Of a DNA stretch of 64,000 bases, positions 45,880-58,200 are shown one piece after another (position 1 is the stretch's first letter; each line of letters opens with the position of its first letter). The notes beneath the pieces were generated by a model, which saw nothing but the letters and a program-made list of their open reading frames with translations, was not told the origin of the DNA and did no database searches. Origin of the DNA: Blasia pusilla (lineage: Eukaryota; Marchantiophyta; Marchantiopsida; Blasiales); NCBI GenBank assembly GCA_050084515.1, contig CM114272.1:6076001-6140000 (forward strand). The letters run 5' to 3'. Made by a program: the position numbers and the translations under genes.

Positions 45880-48592
45880 TCATATGCATCTATGGCCAGA
45901 GCATGCTTGAGCCAAGAGCATCACCAAATTTTTCTTGTGCAGGTTCGTCTATCAAATTCGGCATCCACAAAGCATGTTCTGGTTCGAACACCTCGTTTAG
46001 ATCAACCCTCACCACGCCTAAGGGGATGTCTTTGGCATGGAACTTGTCTCTTCCATCAAAACCTGATATAAATCCTCACCCAAGCACCATCCTTCTCAAC
46101 TTTGGCTTGGTGAGTAATACGTGATCACCAATTCGTAGCTAAAAAAATACACAGGCATTTAGTTAGTATCAATTCAAATTCTTTCCACATGCATTTGCAC
46201 CATTAATCTGAAAATAAAAAATTGCTATGATATACCTGTTTGAAAGACCATCCCCATTTCGGAAGATGATGCGAAAAGTTCACAAGTCCTAGACAACCAT
46301 TTGACTGTCCACAACAAGAAATATCTGTGTCGTCATATAAACCTTGAATAGATGAGGCCATTATAGATGAGATAAATTATCTTAGTTATTTTCTTAGACG
46401 AGCCTGATCTGATTTCACTTTCCTGCTCATTCAAACCATCAGATTGTAGCCTAGACTTCTGTCTTTTGGTTGGTGATGATTTGGCTTGGCTATCCATACT
46501 CACGTTTTCTGCACATTATGCACAACAAAATCCATTGAACGTTGTAGGAAGAAGTGAGTATTTTTTTGTGGATAGTTTGAAAACTACGCCACAAATAAAT
46601 TCATTATGCCAAGGATGACATACTTACGAGTGATTCGAGTATCACCATCTGCACTTTCTGTGGAACTTCTCCTTTTGTTGCTCCGTTCTGGCACTTCTAC
46701 AAACAACCCAAGTATTGAGAAATGAATTGTAAAACCAGATTCTTCACTTCAACAAGTAATTATATTATAAGACCCTACATCTAGTGAAGCTAAACTCTCT
46801 ACTTACCACGAGATTGTGTAGTTGCCATTGCCTCTTTTTGTGTGGAGATCTTCCTCTTCCCTAATTGTCCGGCTGAAGACGTTGGTATAGGTTCAACAGT
46901 GAGTGTAAGTTACTCAAAACAAAGAAAGTCAGTTGTGAAATACTCATGCTGGAAAGGACAAGTAGTTATAACCATTGAAAATCGAGGGCGGAAGAATGAG
47001 AATGGGCTACCTGATGTGAGCTTCTCATCTGTTGTTGCATATGGTTGAGAATTGGATGGCGGGGAACTAGAAATCTGGTGTGGTGTTGAAGACACATCCT
47101 TTGAAGTAAGTTTGGACATCATTTCCATGAGTACACTTAATGTTTTGTTCTGCCGTTCCATCTGCAACTTCACATCATCCAAATCTGCGCTCCACTTCTT
47201 TTCCACTTCTTCCAATTGAATAGTGACTCTAGATTCCACACTCTGCATATATAATCCAACGATCAATTAGGTACCAAAAAACTATGGTTTTGCAATTACA
47301 CACTCAGATACAACCATGATACTAACACCATAATTCAACATGATTAAGGATATGATAATAACTCCATGACCCAATCAGATGAAGGTCATAATACTAGCCA
47401 TGTTAAGCCAACGGGTAAGAAAAGAGTTATGCATTTACATTTACCGATGAACTCAATTGTGTGAAACCTGGTTGCTTAGGCAACTCGTTTTTCTCCATAC
47501 ATTCTAGCCCCATGCCCAAGGACTCCTTTGAGGTACGTTGTTGCACCTGCACATGCTCCTTAAATACATAAATTATGAAATTCATGCATGTGAAAGGGTT
47601 CAATGCAAATATGGAAATGAAGCAATAATGGAAGTTTTCTACCATTATATAACTTTAGCAAGAAAACTAGGGAATGCCAAGATGACTTACATCAAGTCCA
47701 TCTAAACCTGCACGGCTGGAGAAATTTAAAGTCTGGACTTTGGCCCTTGCTCGAGCCATCGTTTATGCCTTCATTTTGCCCTCCTTGGAGAGCCAATAAT
47801 CTACTAATCGATTCCATGACTCCTCATCGGTATCAGGGTGACACGGGACTGCGCGATGAGCCCCATGTAATGTCCAATAGTTCTTGACATTGGATCGCTC
47901 AGTTTTCAATAGTTGTGCTATTTTTTTCTTCATGAAATCAAGCAAAAGAGATGATGCACCCACATATGTGTATGCCTCAAGGATGTGATTCAGAACAACA
48001 ACCATGCTGATAGAATTCTGTTTACTAATCTCAACGCATGATAAGTCCAACTACCTCATCAACCATACCTTCAATTCATTTAGCCAAGGCTCATAACCTG
48101 GAACTCTAGGCTACAGAATACCATTTGGCATGAGCTCACATCTAGGTTTTAAGTTCTGCTCCTTCCTAATGGAGACATCACGAGTCCACAAATCACGCTT
48201 TGTGCGACTCTGCCGTTCTCCAAAAAATATACCACCATCCCAATTCTCAGATGTAAAAAATGTAGGGCTGACGATTATAATCTCACCAAATCATAATTAT
48301 GTTGAACTATATTAGCTATAAGACCAACTTATACTACTAACAGTTTCATACCTTTCATAATACAACAACCTATTCAATATAAATTTGCAAAATCGGAACC
48401 AAGTGAGAAGTTACCTTTAGATGCACCTGCTTGCGGGGTCAAATTTTTTGATGGGCTTGGTGTTGCCCAAGATTGAGACCTACTACGGTATAATTCGTCG
48501 TCCGTATTCCCGTTGGCCAATGGAGGTGCCAACGGTGTTGGGGGCGGCGGTTGGGATGGCCCATGTCCCTTGTGTCCACAAAAGAAATACAA
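45880..48592 (-). pseudogene. CACTA second-ORF-type gene (Transposase_24-like), split into exons
   Basis: On the minus strand: an N-terminal Pro/Ser-rich exon (48,592-48,374), a conserved exon at 48,050-47,690 with YVGASSLLLDFMKKKIAQLLKTERSN...DEESWNRLVDYWLSKEGKMKA then MARARAKVQTLNFSSRAGLDGLD before a GT-type splice site, a QRTSKESLGMGLECMEK exon (about 47,550), a coiled-coil exon (47,230-46,990: VEKKWSADLDDVKLQMERQ) and a C-terminal exon (46,140-45,880: DHVLLTKPKLR...PLGVVRVDLNEVFEPEHALWMPN..GDALGSSMLWP). This matches the DNA-binding accessory protein class of plant En/Spm elements. Some exons contain stops (for example an in-frame TAG near 46,085), so I call it a pseudogene. Exon limits are estimates. 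Confidence 0.75.
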
Positions 48593-49339
48593 CTAGCTTG
48601 TTAGACTTCCAATTAATTGAATTCCCGTGTGCTTTCCCGTTGCCACAACTTGGAATCGTGTGCCTTTACTCTAACTGGGTGGTTCAAATCCATTCTAAGG
48701 GGATTGGAAGTGAATTCCCGCAAACTGTGAAATGAAACATTCCAAACACATCCAAAACCATGACATCTTGCCTCAATAACAAATTCCATAAACCACGGTT
48801 GGACGAGCTATCATCTGAATGCATACCCACGTGAAGTCAAGACAAGTGTGATAATGCACATATACCTAACCTGGTTCTTATCTCGATGGAGATCTCAATC
48901 TTCACTAACAATCCTCACCGATGTGGTCCAACGCTTCCAACGACATTCCTGAATGACAAATGTAACACACCCAACTTTAGATAATGACTCAATCCTTTGA
49001 TATGTACACTTCATCATGGCCCTAGTCTAATAAATGTTTCCAGCGAAGATCTAGACAAACAAACTATTAAGCTAATATGCTGTGAGTGACCATAGTATTT
49101 TACCTTACACTCACATCAAATTAACGACTAAAGCAAGTGACTAACCTACGTGAAGGCGCAAGGTGAACAAGGAGAAGAGTGACATACAAGTAAGTACTTG
49201 GTAGTTCAAGGAGTGAATGTCTTGGTCCCCTCCGTGATATTTGAGTCTTCCTTTGCTCTTGTACCTGATACACAACATCAGTTGAGCCAAATTCAACCAA
49301 TTCTATGGTTGGCGCGATATGTATATATATAAAAAAGAG

Positions 49340-49590
49340 TTCTAATGTATGGAAAGCAAGAAAGTGCTTGTTGCTAGGATGGGTGTAGAAAGACAAGCAA
49401 GTGAAGAAGATACCATATGAGAGGAGGGAGACACTCTCATATAGTGTGAGTGCTGACCGAACAACGTGTTTGTGCGGAGCTTCCAAGTGTCATCCAAGAA
49501 ACTATTCACCAGACCATCTACTTTACTTGATTGGGATCCCCAATAGACATCACTAACCAGTGTAGTAGCTTTGGGCAGTGAATCAAGGTG
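49340..49590 (-). repeat. Dispersed repeat, inverted copy of 35.2-35.47 kb
   Basis: See 35,225-35,470. Lies inside the CACTA element beside a long (GA)n tract; may be a fragment carried by the element. Confidence 0.7.
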
Positions 49591-49619
49591 AATCAAGTCC
49601 TCTGAACTCCAAGTCAAGA

Positions 49620-49760
<141 letters not shown>

Positions 49761-49789
49761 GATGATGAAAACTCCAGAGAGCCATATGC

Positions 49790-50760
49790 CTGATTATGCA
49801 TCAAAAGGAGAGCAGCACAAAGAATTGCTCTGGATGGCGAATGCATCAAGCGAGAGGCGGCGGCTCTCACCGACAACAAACCCAAACCCGCTCGTCGCTT
49901 GCAGACAATCCCCCCATGACGAGTCGACTCAAATTAGTGATCAGCGAGCGCGCACGAGGAATTCACTCAGCTCGAGCCTTCAACTTACAACTCGCAGTGC
50001 ACTGGAGCTATAAGGTGGAGAAGAGTCGCACATGTCAACAAGGGATGAAGAAGGCGGTGGGCGATCAGGTAATCACAATCACTACTACAAATCTCATCAG
50101 CCGGCGAGACATATCCGAGGCAGCCCACAAATCCGTAAGACACCGTTCCAGCACATCTCAACTGCTGAAGATGGAGCAAAATGGCGGCGAAACTTCAAAT
50201 GTGCCTGAAAATGTGCATGGAGGAAACGACCTTTGCTCGCTCGAGACTCCACGATCTTTTGACCAAAAATGATAGTAAACGAGGTAAGGACACATCATAG
50301 ACGTCCGTAAACTGGAGGAGAAACACCCGAATAAACACCCTCTCCTCTTCGACCGCCTCACTCCCACTGATCTTCAAACTTCCCACTCCGGACCTCCGAA
50401 CTCTCCACTCCCGCCTGTGAACTCCGAACGTTCTGAATATCCCACACTTCAGTGCACTCTAAAACTTCCCACTCCCGACCTCCAAACTCTCCACTCCCGC
50501 CTGTGAACTCCGAACATTCTGAACGTCCCATACTCTAGTGCACTCTCTGATCACTCTCTCCCGCCACACACACACTTTGGGACGAAAAAATGAGTGGGAC
50601 TCTAAACATTCCATGCCACATCATCATTCTCTTCCATGCCACATCAACATTCATTTTCATGACATGGAATTTTTTTTAACAACCTTTGCCCTAGGACCAT
50701 CTCACTTTTATTTCCAACACAATATGGAAGATTATTCGACTCATATTGCTTGCGGATATA
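49790..50760. other. CACTA internal segment with an 86-bp tandem duplication
   Basis: An open frame at 49,796-50,272 (+) has no recognised domain. CTCCACTCCCGCCTGTGAACTCCGAAC-type units at about 50,403 and 50,489 are an 86-bp tandem duplication. This could include the promoter/leader of the minus-strand gene. Confidence 0.5.
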
Positions 50761-53700
50761 TTGAAAAATTGTAACTCGGGATGTAATTGAAAATCGTAAC
50801 TAGGGGGGCTAACTCGCAGATCTGAACCATTGAAGTTGTGGAAGAATTTAAGGCCTTCACTTGTGCTAGGTTTCACCACCATCCAACAGTAGTACCAGTC
50901 GTTCACCTCATGATAACATGAAAATGTCACAATGACTTGAAATAATCTCACTCTTGATCCCTCTTTTTCTACCCTCCACACTCCACATGCGGCCCAAAAA
51001 TCATGAAATTTTTTTGAGGATGGCACCCCTAACCCAAAAATAGAGGGAAAAAGAAAAAATTTCAAATGACCACTCACACACATAACTAAAAATCGTAAAC
51101 CCTAAAACCGGTCATCCATTTTTGGTTGGAGCATGGAGAGCTAACTCGCAGCTTTGAACGGTTGACCATGTGGAAGGATGTAAGGCTTCCTTGTGTGCTA
51201 GGTTTCATCACCATCCAATGGTGAAAGCAAGAGATAACTTCATCATAACATGAAAATGCCACAAGGACTTCAAAGAATCCTACTCAACGTCCTCTCACTC
51301 CTTCTTGGCTTGTCATTTTTTACCTTGCACCCTCCACATGGGGTCCAAAAATCATGAAACTTTTTCGAAGATGGTACCCTTAACCTAGGAACAGAGGAAA
51401 AAATAAAAAGCATCAAATGACCACTCACACACCGAGCTAAAAGTCGTAAACCCTAAAACTGGTCTTCCATTTTAGGTTTGAGCATGGAGAGCTAACTTGT
51501 AGATCTAAACCATTGAAGTTGTGGAGGACATTAATGGACAGGCTCTAAAAAATATTCATCCACATCCAGTGGTGGAAAACAAAGTTACCACCATGTTACG
51601 ATGAAAATGAGACAACGCCTAAGAAAAAGACTACTCAAAGTCCTCGTCCTTCTTCTTGATCCATCATTTTCTCCTCTCTTCCTCAACCTCCTCCTCCTTA
51701 AATCTTGAAACTTTTCCCTTGGAGGCAACCCATTTTGAGGAATACAAGCCAAAATAAAAAATTACAAATGACCACTCACACATGGTATTAAAAACCGTAA
51801 ACCCTAAATAAGGTTTCTGATTTTTGGTATTAGCATGGGAGCTTCAATAGAAGATTTGAACCGTCGAAGATCTCGAGAAATCTAATATGAAGGCTAGGAA
51901 AAATATTCATTCCCATCCAATGGTGGAAAGAAAAGAAACCACTATGTTACCATGAAAATAATACAACGCCTTGGAACGAAAATATTCAAAGTCCTCGTCC
52001 TCCTTCTTGATCCATCATTTTCTCCCCTCCTCCTTAACCATGAGTCCTAAAATCTTGAAACTGTTCCCAGGGGAGCAACCCAACTCTAGGAACACAGATC
52101 AAAAGAAAAAATTACAAATGACCACTCACATATGGAATTAAAAATTATAAACCCTAAAACTGATCTTTCATTTTTGGTTTGAGCACGGAGAGCTAACTAG
52201 CAGATCTGAACCATTCAACATGTGGAGGGATTTAAGGCCTTGGTGTGTGCCAGGTTTCATCACCATCCAATGGTGGGAGAAACTCCAATGAAAATGACAT
52301 CACGACTCGAACATAACAATGCCAAAAATAACAACTACTTTTCATCTCCATATTCCTTATATTTCAGCTCCATCCAAAGGTGGGAAGTCAAGATGCTAGA
52401 GTGCAAACATCAAAATTGAACTAACACTTTGATCATTATTCGTGTTTTGCCTTTCTTCGTCTTTCATCTCCATTTGCTTGGCCCTCCTCTTCATCATCGT
52501 GCCTATAAATCATGAAACTTTGTCACAAGATGTACTTATGTGTTAATATACCAATGGAAAAAGAAAATCTTGAAATGGACGCCCAAATAGGGAAAAAAAA
52601 TCATAAACCCTAAATACAATTTCCCATTTTTAAATTGAGCAAGGAGTAAGATATGGAAAATCCACATGGTCCAAAAGTAAAAGGGCCTTTTCATGTCCAT
52701 ATTCCTTATTTTTCAGCTCCATCCAACAGTGGGAAGTCAAGATACTAGAATATAAACATCAAAATTTAACTAGCTCTTGGGACAGTATTGATGTTTTGCC
52801 TTTATTCCTCTTTTGTATCTATTTTGTTGGCACACCTCTTCATCACCAAGTCCATAAATCCTCAAACTTTGTCACAAGATGTACTTATGTGTTACTATAC
52901 CAATGGAAAAAGAAAATATCCAAATGGACCCATGGCTTGGAAATTAAAAATCATTAACCTTAAACAAGGTTTCCCATTTTTTAATTGAGCATGAAGTAGG
53001 ATATGGAAAATCCACACTGCCCAAAAGTAAAAGGGCCTTCTTATCTCTATAGTTCTTATGTTTCAACTCCATCCAACGATGGGAAGTCAAGATACTAGGG
53101 TGCAAACATCAACATTCAACTAACTTTTGGAACATTATTTGTGTTTTGCCTTTTTTTGTCTTACATCTCCATTTGCTTGGCCCTCCTCTTCATCATCATG
53201 CCTATAAATCATGAAAAATTTTCACAAGATGTACTTATGTGCTAATATACCAATGGAAAAAGAAAATCTTGAAATGGACACCCAAAGAGGGAAAAAAAAT
53301 CATATACCCTAAACACGATTTCCCAATTTTAAATTGAGCATGGATAGGATATGGAAAATCCACACCGTACAAAAGTAAAAGGGCCTTCTCATATCCATAG
53401 TCCTTATATTTCAGCTACATCCAACGGTAGAAAGTCAAGATGCTAGAGTGCAAACATCAAAATTGAACTAACACTTGGATCATTATTCGTGTTTTGCCTT
53501 TCTTTGTCTTACATCTCCATTTGCTTGGCCCTCCTCTTCATCACTATGTCTATAAATCATGAAAATTTGTCACAAGATGAACTTATGTGTTACTATATCA
53601 ATGGAAAAATAAAATCCTGAAATTAATGCCCGGCCAGGGAATAAAAAATATAAAAACCGTTATCGTGGTTTCCTAATTATAAATTCAGCATGGAGTAGGA

Positions 53701-54545
53701 TATGGAAAATCCACACCGTCCAAAAGTAAAAGGGCCTTCTCATCTCCATAGTCCTTATGTTTCAGCTCCATCCAACGGTGGGAAGTCAAGATGCTAGATT
53801 GCAAACATCAAAATTCAGCTAACTCTTGGAAGATTACTTGTGTTTTGCCTTTATTCCTTTTGCATATCCATTTTGTTAGCCCTCCTCTTCGTCACCAAGT
53901 CTCACCAAGTATGCCAAAAATCAAGATACATTTCCTTGAGGGGCATCCCAACAACTAGAGCAAAGGGGAAAAGAAAAAACTCCAAATGACCACTCATACA
54001 TGGATTTAAAAATCATAAATCCCGAAGGAGGTGTTTCATTTTTGGTAGGATAATGGGGAGCTAAATAGCATATCATAACCGTTCAAGTAGTGCAAATAAT
54101 TAAGAGAAAAGTCAGTGCCACGTTTCATCACCATATTATGGTTCGATGAAAAGATAGCTACATGTTAATATGACATACTACTCCCAACATTCGTACTAAA
54201 AGGCCTCCTCCTCCTTCTTGACATCCCATTCTCTCCCCCCTCCCCTCACCAAGGGTTCTAAAAATCAATAAACTTTTTCCATAGGGGCACCCCAACACCT
54301 GGAAATAAGGGGGAAAGAAAAAACTCCAAATGACCACTCACATATGGATTTAAAAATCTTAAATGCCAAAGGAGGTGTTTCATTTTTGGTAGGAGCATGG
54401 GGTGTTAAATAGAAGATCCAAACCATTCAACTAGTGCAAAAAATTAACCAAAATGCTAGTGCCAAGTTTTATCTCCATCTAATGGTTAGATGAAAAGATA
54501 TCGCCATGTTAACATGAAAATGATACAACGGCTTCGAATAATCCC
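50760..54545. repeat. About 350-bp satellite array, roughly 11 units, inside the CACTA element
   Basis: Corresponding points (GAGCATGG.GAGCTAACT or its variants) lie near 50,800, 51,131, 51,481, 51,832, 52,181, 52,637, 52,987, 53,336, 53,686, 54,048 and 54,393, so most steps are 345-352 bp, one is about 456. Units share CCAATGGTG, CTCCTCCTTCTTGA, ATCATGAAACTTT, AAATGACCACTCACACA and a TAAACCCTAAA phrase. Five units keep the exact telobox AAACCCTAA (51,097; 51,448; 51,799; 52,149; 52,605). Two sub-families exist: units near 52.6-53.7 kb share GTAGGATATGGAAAATCCACA. Confidence 0.92.
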
Positions 54546-54796
54546 TACCAACATTAGAGCATTAAATCATTTAAACATATCAGTCGTTGTTTATGACTCA
54601 TCTTTATTGGGTGAGTAAAACAAGTATGACTCGTCTCTACTAAAGGGTATTGATAACTACGTTAGTCATAAGCAGATGACTCGGTGAGTTGTACGACCCT
54701 AAATTTGATGACTAAACCATTTAAGTCATAATTTGAGTCATTCTTTTGATGAGTCACTTAAAGTCTAGTCATAAAAACCACCCATTTCTTCTAGTG
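54545..54796. repeat. CACTA right subterminal repeat region
   Basis: Carries TATGACTC, AGTCATAA, TGACTCG and GAGTCA motifs, as at the left end, down to the terminal TAGTG. Confidence 0.8.
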
Positions 54797-54799
54797 CTC
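54797..54799. other. Target-site duplication CTC (right)
   Basis: Matches 44,539-44,541; the pair flanks the CACTA element exactly. Confidence 0.9.
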
Positions 54800-55510
54800 G
54801 GAACTCTGTACTCTGGTCTGTCAACACCTCAACTGATGCGCCGTAATGACTCAACACTTGATCTAGGAAGGCATATGCTACTCCCTCACTTGCTTTGTCA
54901 GGCAATGGAACCAACTCTATCCACTTCGAGAAGTGCTCGACCATCACCAACACATAACGACTATGGCACTCCGTCAAAGGCAAAGGTCCTCCAAAATCCA
55001 AACTCCTTCTATAACCTAAACCCATGATCGGAAGTGGATGCAACTATGGAGTCGGAGCATTGAACGATGCTCAGACTCGATCACACACCATGCATCTGAC
55101 AAAAAACTGATGAACGTCACTCTGCATGCCTCGCCTTAAATACTGAATCTGGAGCAAGCTGTACGTCCGCTTCACTCCAAATGACCCAACTCCTCGTGGG
55201 CATGACGCACCAAACTTGCTCTCTACAAAGGATGAGGCACTACACGCACTCTACCATCCTCCCACACTTGCAACATATGTGTGCCCTCCCACCGGAACCG
55301 TCTGGCTCGTTGTAGGATCCGATCCCGCTCTCTAGCACCCACTGTGCTCGCGACGCTGCTAGTACGCAGGTACTTCAAGACCACTCCATCGTTGTGAATG
55401 TCTTGGCCACCTGTCGTCTCCTCACCGGCCTCTCGATCTAAGGACTCTCCATCAGACCTTGCCATCAAAGTCTCAGCAATCTGGATTTCCATAGCCAACA
55501 AGCCCAAATA
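54800..55510 (-). pseudogene. Integrase N-terminal half of element J
   Basis: Minus-strand order: GGQDIHNDGVVLKYLRTSSVASTVGARERDRILQRARRFRWEG, VWEDGRVRVVPHP, the HHCC region (HAHEELGH...), then MGLGYRRSLDFGGPLPLTECHSRYVLVMVEHFSKWIELVPLPDK and VLTDQSTEF at the CACTA junction. The core therefore holds its first two acidic positions here and the third after the insertion. Frames are broken between the parts. Confidence 0.88.
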
Positions 55511-56993
55511 GGCTGACGCATGTCATCATGGCACCAACTCCTCATCACTCTCACCATGCCAACGAGCTCCAATCCCGTTTGGTTGACTCGAACATGGGTT
55601 ACGGCCAAACCATCTGCATCCTGGTTGAGCATCCCAGGTCTATGCACCACCTGGAAGTCACACTCCTGCAACAAAAGAGCCCACCTCGCAAGCTTCCATG
55701 TAAGCTTGTCGAACTCCATCAACCATTTAAGTGGTTGATGATCAGTAATGATGGTAAAGGGATTTCCGAATAGATAACATCTAAAATATGCGACAGCCCA
55801 CACTGCACCCAAGCACTCACCCTCATACGAGCTATACTTCGCCTCTGCAGCGTTGTTCGAGCGACTAGCGTAAGCCACCACGAACTCTCTACCATCATCG
55901 TCATGCTGGGTGAGCACGGCTCCAAGCCCCAACATGCTCCAATCGGTATGCAACTGGAAAGGACGCCCCCTGATCGGTCTCCTCGGCGCGGACGTCAATC
56001 TGTCCTTGAGCATCTGAAATGCTCTCTCTTGCTCATCCCCCCAATGCCACTCGTGATCCACCGTGGTCATCAAGGTTAGCGGCTTCGCAATCGAATTGAA
56101 ACCCTTGAGATACCGTTGATAGAAGTTCGCCAATCCCATGAATGCATGAACTCGACTCACATCTGTAGGGCGTGGAATGCGTGAAATAGCCTTTACCTTT
56201 GTCTGTTGCATACCAAGGTCCCCAAGGTATATCGTATGACCCAAGTACTCAATCTGGTGTAGAAGAACTTGCACTTGCCTGGATGTAGCTTCAGCCCATG
56301 TAACTACAATCGTCGGAACAACTCCTCTAGATGTCACTCATGCTCCTCAACCGTGGCGCTAAAGACTACAATGTCATCAATATAACACCTAGCAAGATCC
56401 AGACCTGCCAAGATCCTATCCATGACCCTCTGAAACTCAGCCGGGGCGTTCTTTAATCCGAATGGTAAGAACCGCCACTAGTACAAACCATCCTTCTTGT
56501 GAGGATCAATGCCCCAAAATGCCTTCTTCTGCATGTCCTCCAATCTAATAGGCAGTTGATGGTATCCGACTGGCAAATCCAATGAACTGAAGACTTGTAC
56601 ATGCCCAATCGCATCAAAGATATCCTCAAGGGTGGGCATGGCATACCTATCGGACTTCGTCTGCCGATTGATAGGTCGGTAATCTCCACACATTCGCCTA
56701 TCCGTCCAGTTGCTATGCACATCCTTCTTGGCGGGCAGATGCATACTCTCCACGGACATCTCCACTAGTCTTGCTCCAACCAAGTCCTGGCTCCTACTCT
56801 GAATCAGAGCCCTCTCCATGTCACTGTACCTATAGGGTCGTCGGAAGATCGGCATGTCACTCGACAACTTAATGCAGATCCCTGGACCCTCTAGCGTACC
56901 CAAATCATGCATACGAAATGTAAAATAGCTCCTATAACTCCTAAGGAAGTGGTGTATCCCATGCCGCTCTCCTCCTGTCAACTTAGGGCACAT
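55480..56993 (-). pseudogene. Reverse transcriptase and RNase H of element J
   Basis: RT begins near FRMHDLGTLEGPGICIKLSSDMPIFRRPYR, continues DRRMCGDYRPINR, RYAMPTLEDIFDAIGHVQVFSSLDLPVGYHQLPI, then the WRFLPFG and FQRVMDRIL blocks, and has the catalytic YIDD intact at 56,373-56,384. After a short break, a 290-codon frame (56,337-55,465) gives the thumb (IEYLGHTIYLGDLGMQQTKV) and RNase H (LHTDWSMLGLGAVLTQ, SSYEGECLGAVWAVAYFRCYLFG, TIITDHQPLKWLME). A polymerase and RNase H of this order copy the element RNA to DNA. This is the best preserved gypsy pol in the window but has stops and frameshifts near 56,340 and 56,470. Confidence 0.92.
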
Positions 56994-56999
56994 ATCTGG

Positions 57000-57302
57000 C
57001 TCTCAAGTCTCCATTGTGACTACGATAGGACTATCCGTTGCGGATGTCGGTGGTTGCTATGGTGCAACCCCGTTTCGGACAATAGAACTCTTATCTCCAC
57101 ATCCAGTACCCGGAACCACGCTCGATGCTATGACTATCATCTCCTTGCGTACCTGCAAAAAATCCCAAGAAATCCAAGGGTGTCTCTCTCGATCACTCCT
57201 CGTGTGTTGATCACCTTGGGTCTCGCCCCCAGCCGCTTCTTCAACCATCTCGGTAGGCATGGGGCTCACCAACGCAACAACTTTGATTTGTTGCATCTTC
57301 AA
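57000..57302 (-). pseudogene. Conserved spacer between methyltransferase and RT (element J)
   Basis: MKMQQIKVVALVSPMPTEMVEEAAGGE then RSDRERHPWISWDFLQVRKEM, followed by DMCPKLTGGERHGIHHF at the RT start. The DRERxPWxxWDxLxV core also appears at about 8,230-8,310. No known family recognised. Confidence 0.6.
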
Positions 57303-57319
57303 ATGATGCTGCTCAGCTA

Positions 57320-58200
57320 CTCCTAAGCTGAAAAATCCATGTCAAGCTGTTTAGGTCCATCGCCTGACCCAAGACATGACGTATTGATGCCTTTGATAGT
57401 GACGGTACTCCCATCACTCCTGTGGGGAATCCCATGGCTCGCTCTCGCTCATCGGCGTTGGGCTCCACCAACCTCTGTACTTGGTAATCCCAAACCAAGC
57501 CAGGTCCGGCCTCCTTGAATGCATAGGAAGTGGGAAAACTCACCAATGTGGGAAAGGCGGCTCGTGGAATGCCAATCCCGTTGACCACAGTCAACGGCGG
57601 TCGATCATCTAGCCTCACTGCCTGTGATCGATGGCCCGGATCCAATATAGAATCCACCAACAAATCGGAGGGGCGCTCCACTCTCGCATATGCCCTCCGT
57701 AACATCTCGTGTGGTATCAAGTTGGTCCACCAAAGACGCGGGCGATGTGCTCGTAAACCCACACTTTCCGTATCTAACAACACTGCGAGGCCGATCCATG
57801 CGTGCACCTGATGTGCACTTGTCACCACGCAGGACCTCGAATCGCCCAAAATTGGCACATTCTCCAAAATCTATGCTGGAGAACGAGGCTGATGCTCCTG
57901 TAAATATTGCAAGATCCGCATCATCTCCCAAAACAACCTGGACCGTGTGTCAGCTACTCCGCTACCTCATCCAGCACTCGATCGGCCCTAACACGGCCAA
58001 CCAGAAATGACCAAGTCTTGCAGGAGCTCCAATTCCACCCTCACATAGCATAGCAGCCAGCCAAAAAACCTCGACGGGCGTACCTCCCAACATCATAACA
58101 TCGGAAGCAGAAAATAAAGGAGTGCGGTACATAACGATGCCCGCCCCCAACAACGTGTTCGACATATGCCCCTCTTGAGCATCAGCAATAGGAGTCATCA
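57320..58200 (-). pseudogene. C5 DNA cytosine methyltransferase (DNMT3-like) of gypsy element J
   Basis: Homology spans the whole catalytic domain, about 290 residues, in changing frames. A decayed motif I region lies near 58,180-58,120. Motif IV reads LVISGWPC-stop-GRSSAG, the stop being TAG at 57,988-57,990 where PCQ is expected; then DTRSRLFWEM. Motif VI is ILENVPILGD (ENV at 57,856-57,864). Motif VIII is GLRAHRPRLWWTNL. The target-recognition region follows (PSDLLVDSILDPGH, RPPLTVVNGIGIPRAAFPTLVS). Motifs IX-X are ERERAMGFPTGV and RHVLGQAMDLNSLTWI. From 57,867 to 57,313 the frame is open. Order and the AHRxRxxWxN block resemble animal/plant DNMT3 rather than MET1, CMT or the rearranged DRM. 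It lies between gag and RT on the same strand, hence part of the transposon, not a host gene. Confidence 0.92.

Noticed and set aside
50760-54545. CRISPR-like or protein-coding repeat array
   Set aside because: Units are about 350 bp, diverged, without spacers or open frames; it is a satellite in a plant transposon.
57320-58200. Host DNA methyltransferase gene (DNMT3, CMT, MET1 or DRM)
   Set aside because: It is flanked on the same strand by gag and RT, is present in three transposon copies, and has no N-terminal regulatory domains.
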